Origin: a virus
Direction: 5' to 3' (one strand)
Length of the DNA: 52,885 bases
Virus record (IMG/VR): IMGVR_UViG_3300008952_003486
Location: 1-52,885 of that record
The translations under genes were made by a program, and so were the position numbers. The notes under the pieces were generated by a model. The model saw only the letters and a list, made by a program, of their open reading frames with translations. It was not told where the DNA came from and ran no database searches. Shown here one piece after another: positions 50,837-52,885 of the stretch; within the stretch, counting starts at the first letter, position 1; each line of letters opens with the position of its first letter.

Positions 50837-51544
50837 TTACGAAATAGTATTAGGGACAGTAATTGCTTTCATAATTAGTGGCATAACATCCGCGCCATAA
50901 TAAATTTTTATTTCAGTATTCCTGTCAGCGCGCCAATGAGATTGGAAAGTGTAGGACTTACCAGGAACTAGTAGGTTATTATTTGAGTCACGAGATACTA
51001 TAAATTCTACTGTTTGCATATTATTGTCTCCAACGGTTGCCCAAAACTGTTGAGAGTCCAATTGTATGCCATCAATATCATATACATATCCGCCGCCATC
51101 ATGGATGGCAACTTCGGCAGTGGTATGCAATTGGGTGGGTTGCCCACTGTGCACTACATATCCAGATATGTGAATTTTGACTTTCCCGTTTGATGGGCAT
51201 ATGAATGTTAAAGAAGGCGCGCCAGTTGGCGCTCCCATGACAGTAGTGAGATCCACGTAGACGCCGGTTGAGGCGTCGTGAGTATATTGCTCTGCTATTA
51301 CTAATCCACCCATTTCATCAATGTCTAGGGGGACTTTAGGATTTGCGGTACCAATACCAACTTTAGTTGCCTGTACAGTTGTTCCAATCAATTTCAGTGC
51401 AACATTTTGATTTAGAGTGTTTCCTTGTCCGATTACCAAACTATTGTCACTTCTATCGGAAGTAATGTAATATGAACCTCCAGAAACTCCCGTATTATTC
51501 ACTGTGAGAACCGATGTGCGCAAATTTCGATTTTTCTCAACCAT
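50837..51544 (-). CDS. Fibre-like structural protein with lectin-type C-terminus
   Basis: 235 residues, ATG 51544, 4 nt after the nucleotidyltransferase gene. The segment KVGIGTANPKVPLDI near residue 61 is the short motif common in phage tail fibres and bacterial adhesins before a C-terminal head domain. The C-terminal 150 residues are beta-rich (LTFICPSNGKVKIHISGYVV, YTFQSHWRADRNTEIKIYYG), like C1q/lectin-type trimer heads. Separated from the main fibre cluster by more than 47 kb of this window, so it is a second fibre or head-decoration locus. Confidence 0.75.
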   Translation of the reverse strand: MVEKNRNLRTSVLTVNNTGVSGGSYYITSDRSDNSLVIGQGNTLNQNVALKLIGTTVQATKVGIGTANPKVPLDIDEMGGLVIAEQYTHDASTGVYVDLTTVMGAPTGAPSLTFICPSNGKVKIHISGYVVHSGQPTQLHTTAEVAIHDGGGYVYDIDGIQLDSQQFWATVGDNNMQTVEFIVSRDSNNNLLVPGKSYTFQSHWRADRNTEIKIYYGADVMPLIMKAITVPNTIS

Positions 51545-51548
51545 ATAC

Positions 51549-52484
51549 TTATTCCATCCCGGGAGGACCGCTTTTTCCGGGTTTTGGGTCGATAACCTTC
51601 ATGCCAGTATCCATATATTTGTTATTTCCCTTTACCGTGAGTCGCATCGCCTTTCCAAAGCGTTTTCTTGCCATTTTTTGATATGGTTCGTTACTGATGT
51701 CGCTACTCTCTTCCAAACTCATCATTTTATCGTATGCTTCGATTTTCATTTCAGATAATCTCTCTAAATACCCATTTCGACGTAAAATCTTAAAAGAGAG
51801 GTTCTCAGATGAGTATTCACCTCCTTTTTCGAGTCCTCCCTTACGAAAATTGCGGATTTTCTCGCCCAAGCGCTCTGCATCTTCAAATGCTTGCTCAAAC
51901 TCGCTATCATCCATCAACCTTTCGATCTCATCTATATCATCCATTAGATGTGCGCTTTTAGCACGTATTTCTTCCCTATTTATCGTAAAAGTCTGCTTTT
52001 TCGGTCTTTTTATCCATTTATCCCCTAGAATTGAATAAATTCCCGTAGAATGGTGAGGTTCATCGATATCTTGGACATATATTTCAATTTCTTGGTCGTT
52101 TATCTTGATATCGTGTGTCCTATTCCACTGTGCCTGTGCGCGCCGGAACATTTCCCTTACCAACTCATGATTTTCGTCAATTTCATCAAAATCTACCATT
52201 ATATGCACGTCTACATCTGAAAAGCGAGACCAATTATAGTTTGCAGCACTTCCGGTGATGATTATGTCGTCTATTGCAACTTCGATCCCAAGATTATCAA
52301 TAAAATCACGCGCTATTATCTCTAAATTGCGCCTAATATCAGATTTTATGAAATCTTCATCCTCCCAAAGATCTAAATTGAGAGAATCCTTTATTTCAAA
52401 GGCGCTTAATCTTATAGATTCGGGATCAATTTTCTCTGCGAGGTAATTTTTCCACTTTTTTCTTGAAAACTCACGAAATGTCAT
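51549..52484 (-). CDS. Pol-beta-superfamily nucleotidyltransferase-like protein
   Basis: 311 residues, ATG 52484. ITGSAANYNWSRFSDVDVHIMVDF near residue 77 is the GS...DxD catalytic motif of the Pol-beta nucleotidyltransferase fold (Asp-Val-Asp), and INDQEIEIYVQD supplies the third acidic strand. The C-terminal half is helical and charged, ending basic (KPGKSGPPGME). The family includes tRNA nucleotidyltransferases, antibiotic adenylyltransferases and MNT-type toxin-antitoxin enzymes. No antitoxin partner is obvious beside it. Substrate unknown. Confidence 0.78.
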   Translation of the reverse strand: MTFREFSRKKWKNYLAEKIDPESIRLSAFEIKDSLNLDLWEDEDFIKSDIRRNLEIIARDFIDNLGIEVAIDDIIITGSAANYNWSRFSDVDVHIMVDFDEIDENHELVREMFRRAQAQWNRTHDIKINDQEIEIYVQDIDEPHHSTGIYSILGDKWIKRPKKQTFTINREEIRAKSAHLMDDIDEIERLMDDSEFEQAFEDAERLGEKIRNFRKGGLEKGGEYSSENLSFKILRRNGYLERLSEMKIEAYDKMMSLEESSDISNEPYQKMARKRFGKAMRLTVKGNNKYMDTGMKVIDPKPGKSGPPGME

Positions 52485-52498
52485 AATAATAATTAGTT

Positions 52499-52690
52499 TT
52501 ACGCTTCTGGAAACTCATATTCCAATTCTTTTCTGATGATCGACAACTTTGCTGTAGCATTTATAAGGTTTTTGAGTTTTTCCGCGGTGGGGACTCCATT
52601 CATTGCATCTTTTGCCTCCATGTACTCCTCCAGAATCTGATCGTGAAGGATTTTGTTGACATTGAATAAGTTTGTGTTGATTTTTACCAT
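52499..52690 (-). CDS. Small helical protein, 63 aa
   Basis: 63 residues, ATG 52690 with AAGGA about 7 nt upstream, one nucleotide from the stop of the next upstream gene. It is charged and helical (LHDQILEEYMEAKDAMNGVP, EKLKNLINATAKLSIIRKEL). No domain recognised. It may be a small helical bundle or binding partner of the neighbouring enzymes. Confidence 0.6.
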   Translation of the reverse strand: MVKINTNLFNVNKILHDQILEEYMEAKDAMNGVPTAEKLKNLINATAKLSIIRKELEYEFPEA

Positions 52691-52691
52691 A

Positions 52692-52885
52692 TCATAGGTC
52701 CTTTTCTTCGATCAGGGTATAGGTAAACTTGTTGGAAAACTTATCTGCACTTTTCTGACATATTGACATAAACCGATTGAAATCTCTGGCGTTTTGGAAC
52801 ACTTGACATCCCGCGCTATACGTCTGAACCAGTCTTGTGTTGCCCCGCCGGGCGCCTCGGTGTATGTTGATGCCAAAATAACCCT
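52692..52885 (-). CDS. Cell-wall-enzyme-like protein (YkuD/L,D-transpeptidase-like?), 5' part missing
   Basis: Partial: it enters from the right edge and stops at 52692-52694. The visible 63 codons read GYFGINIHRGARRGNTRLVQ, then TYSAGCQVFQNARDFNRFM and a basic C-terminus. The combination IH(R)...SAGCQV recalls the H...SxGC active-site motif of YkuD-type L,D-transpeptidases and of related phage wall hydrolases. The catalytic Cys and His would be within the fragment. The N-terminal part is outside, so the assignment is tentative. Confidence 0.5.
   Translation of the reverse strand, partial: GYFGINIHRGARRGNTRLVQTYSAGCQVFQNARDFNRFMSICQKSADKFSNKFTYTLIEEKDL

Noticed and set aside
1-52885. tRNA genes, insertion sequences, attachment sites, replication origin
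   Set aside because: Almost every base is in a supported coding gene, and gaps are under 90 nt. No cloverleaf, transposase, integrase or iteron array was recognised.

Overview
The window is part of a bacteriophage genome of the T4-like (marine myovirus) type. This rests on recognisable T4-family genes: a gp25-type baseplate wedge protein, a gp6-type (baseplate J-like) protein, a gp55-type late sigma factor, gp5-like hub modules and a PIN-PhoH ATPase. Genes are packed end to end with many ATGA and 8-35 nt overlaps, and all but one lie on the minus strand. No photosynthesis gene, tRNA, integrase, transposase or CRISPR is visible, so the host cannot be named. An aquatic Gram-negative host is my inference from the phage type and the LPS-like sugar genes.

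Layout, in plus coordinates (transcription of nearly everything runs right to left). 1-22,179: the virion module. It holds fibre or adhesin-like proteins (a YWTD beta-propeller protein cut by the window edge, two tandem paralogues, a 29-residue repeat protein, a 1,259-aa LamG-like protein, a DNRLRE-like protein), then gp6, gp25, a 2,483-aa giant protein, and three small overlapping genes that look like the pieces of T4 gp5 (spike, M15 peptidase, OB fold). The late sigma factor and small accessory genes follow. 22,194-39,864: an approximately 17.7-kb sugar-nucleotide and glycan-transfer locus of 19 genes. 39,866-44,385: a Cas4/RecB-like nuclease, small genes, a putative metalloprotease, a type II (eukaryote/rhizobium-like) glutamine synthetase, and PhoH. 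44,459-45,268: the only plus-strand gene, an exported trypsin-like protease. 45,265-46,120: four very small genes behind sigma70-like promoters. 46,184-52,885: a 938-aa protein joining a ligase-like fold to a nucleotidylyltransferase, small Lys-rich or coiled-coil proteins, a pair sharing an N-terminal KLMEKWGYK motif, a HELVH metallopeptidase, another fibre protein, a Pol-beta-type nucleotidyltransferase, and a partial cell-wall-enzyme-like gene at the edge.

The most unusual part is the glycan locus. Gmd, a DegT-fold enzyme with His in place of the PLP lysine (the ColD signature) and a GDP-fucose-synthase-like reductase together spell a GDP-L-colitose route. GT11- and GT10-type fucosyltransferase-like enzymes lie directly next to them. 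A GmhA-like isomerase, an HddA-like GHMP kinase and a protein fusing a HAD phosphatase, an HxGH-type nucleotidylyltransferase and a phosphomannose-isomerase cupin suggest an NDP-heptose branch plus supply of mannose-6-phosphate. A CapE/FnlA-like dehydratase, an RmlD-like reductase and a WecB-like 2-epimerase suggest a UDP-L-FucNAc-like branch. Two methyltransferases and five further glycosyltransferases could decorate the product. No flippase, polymerase or lipid-carrier initiating transferase is seen in the window, so the acceptor (virion protein, DNA or host surface glycan) is open. One methyltransferase gene sits between two copies of a 65-bp direct repeat, a visible scar of gene gain.
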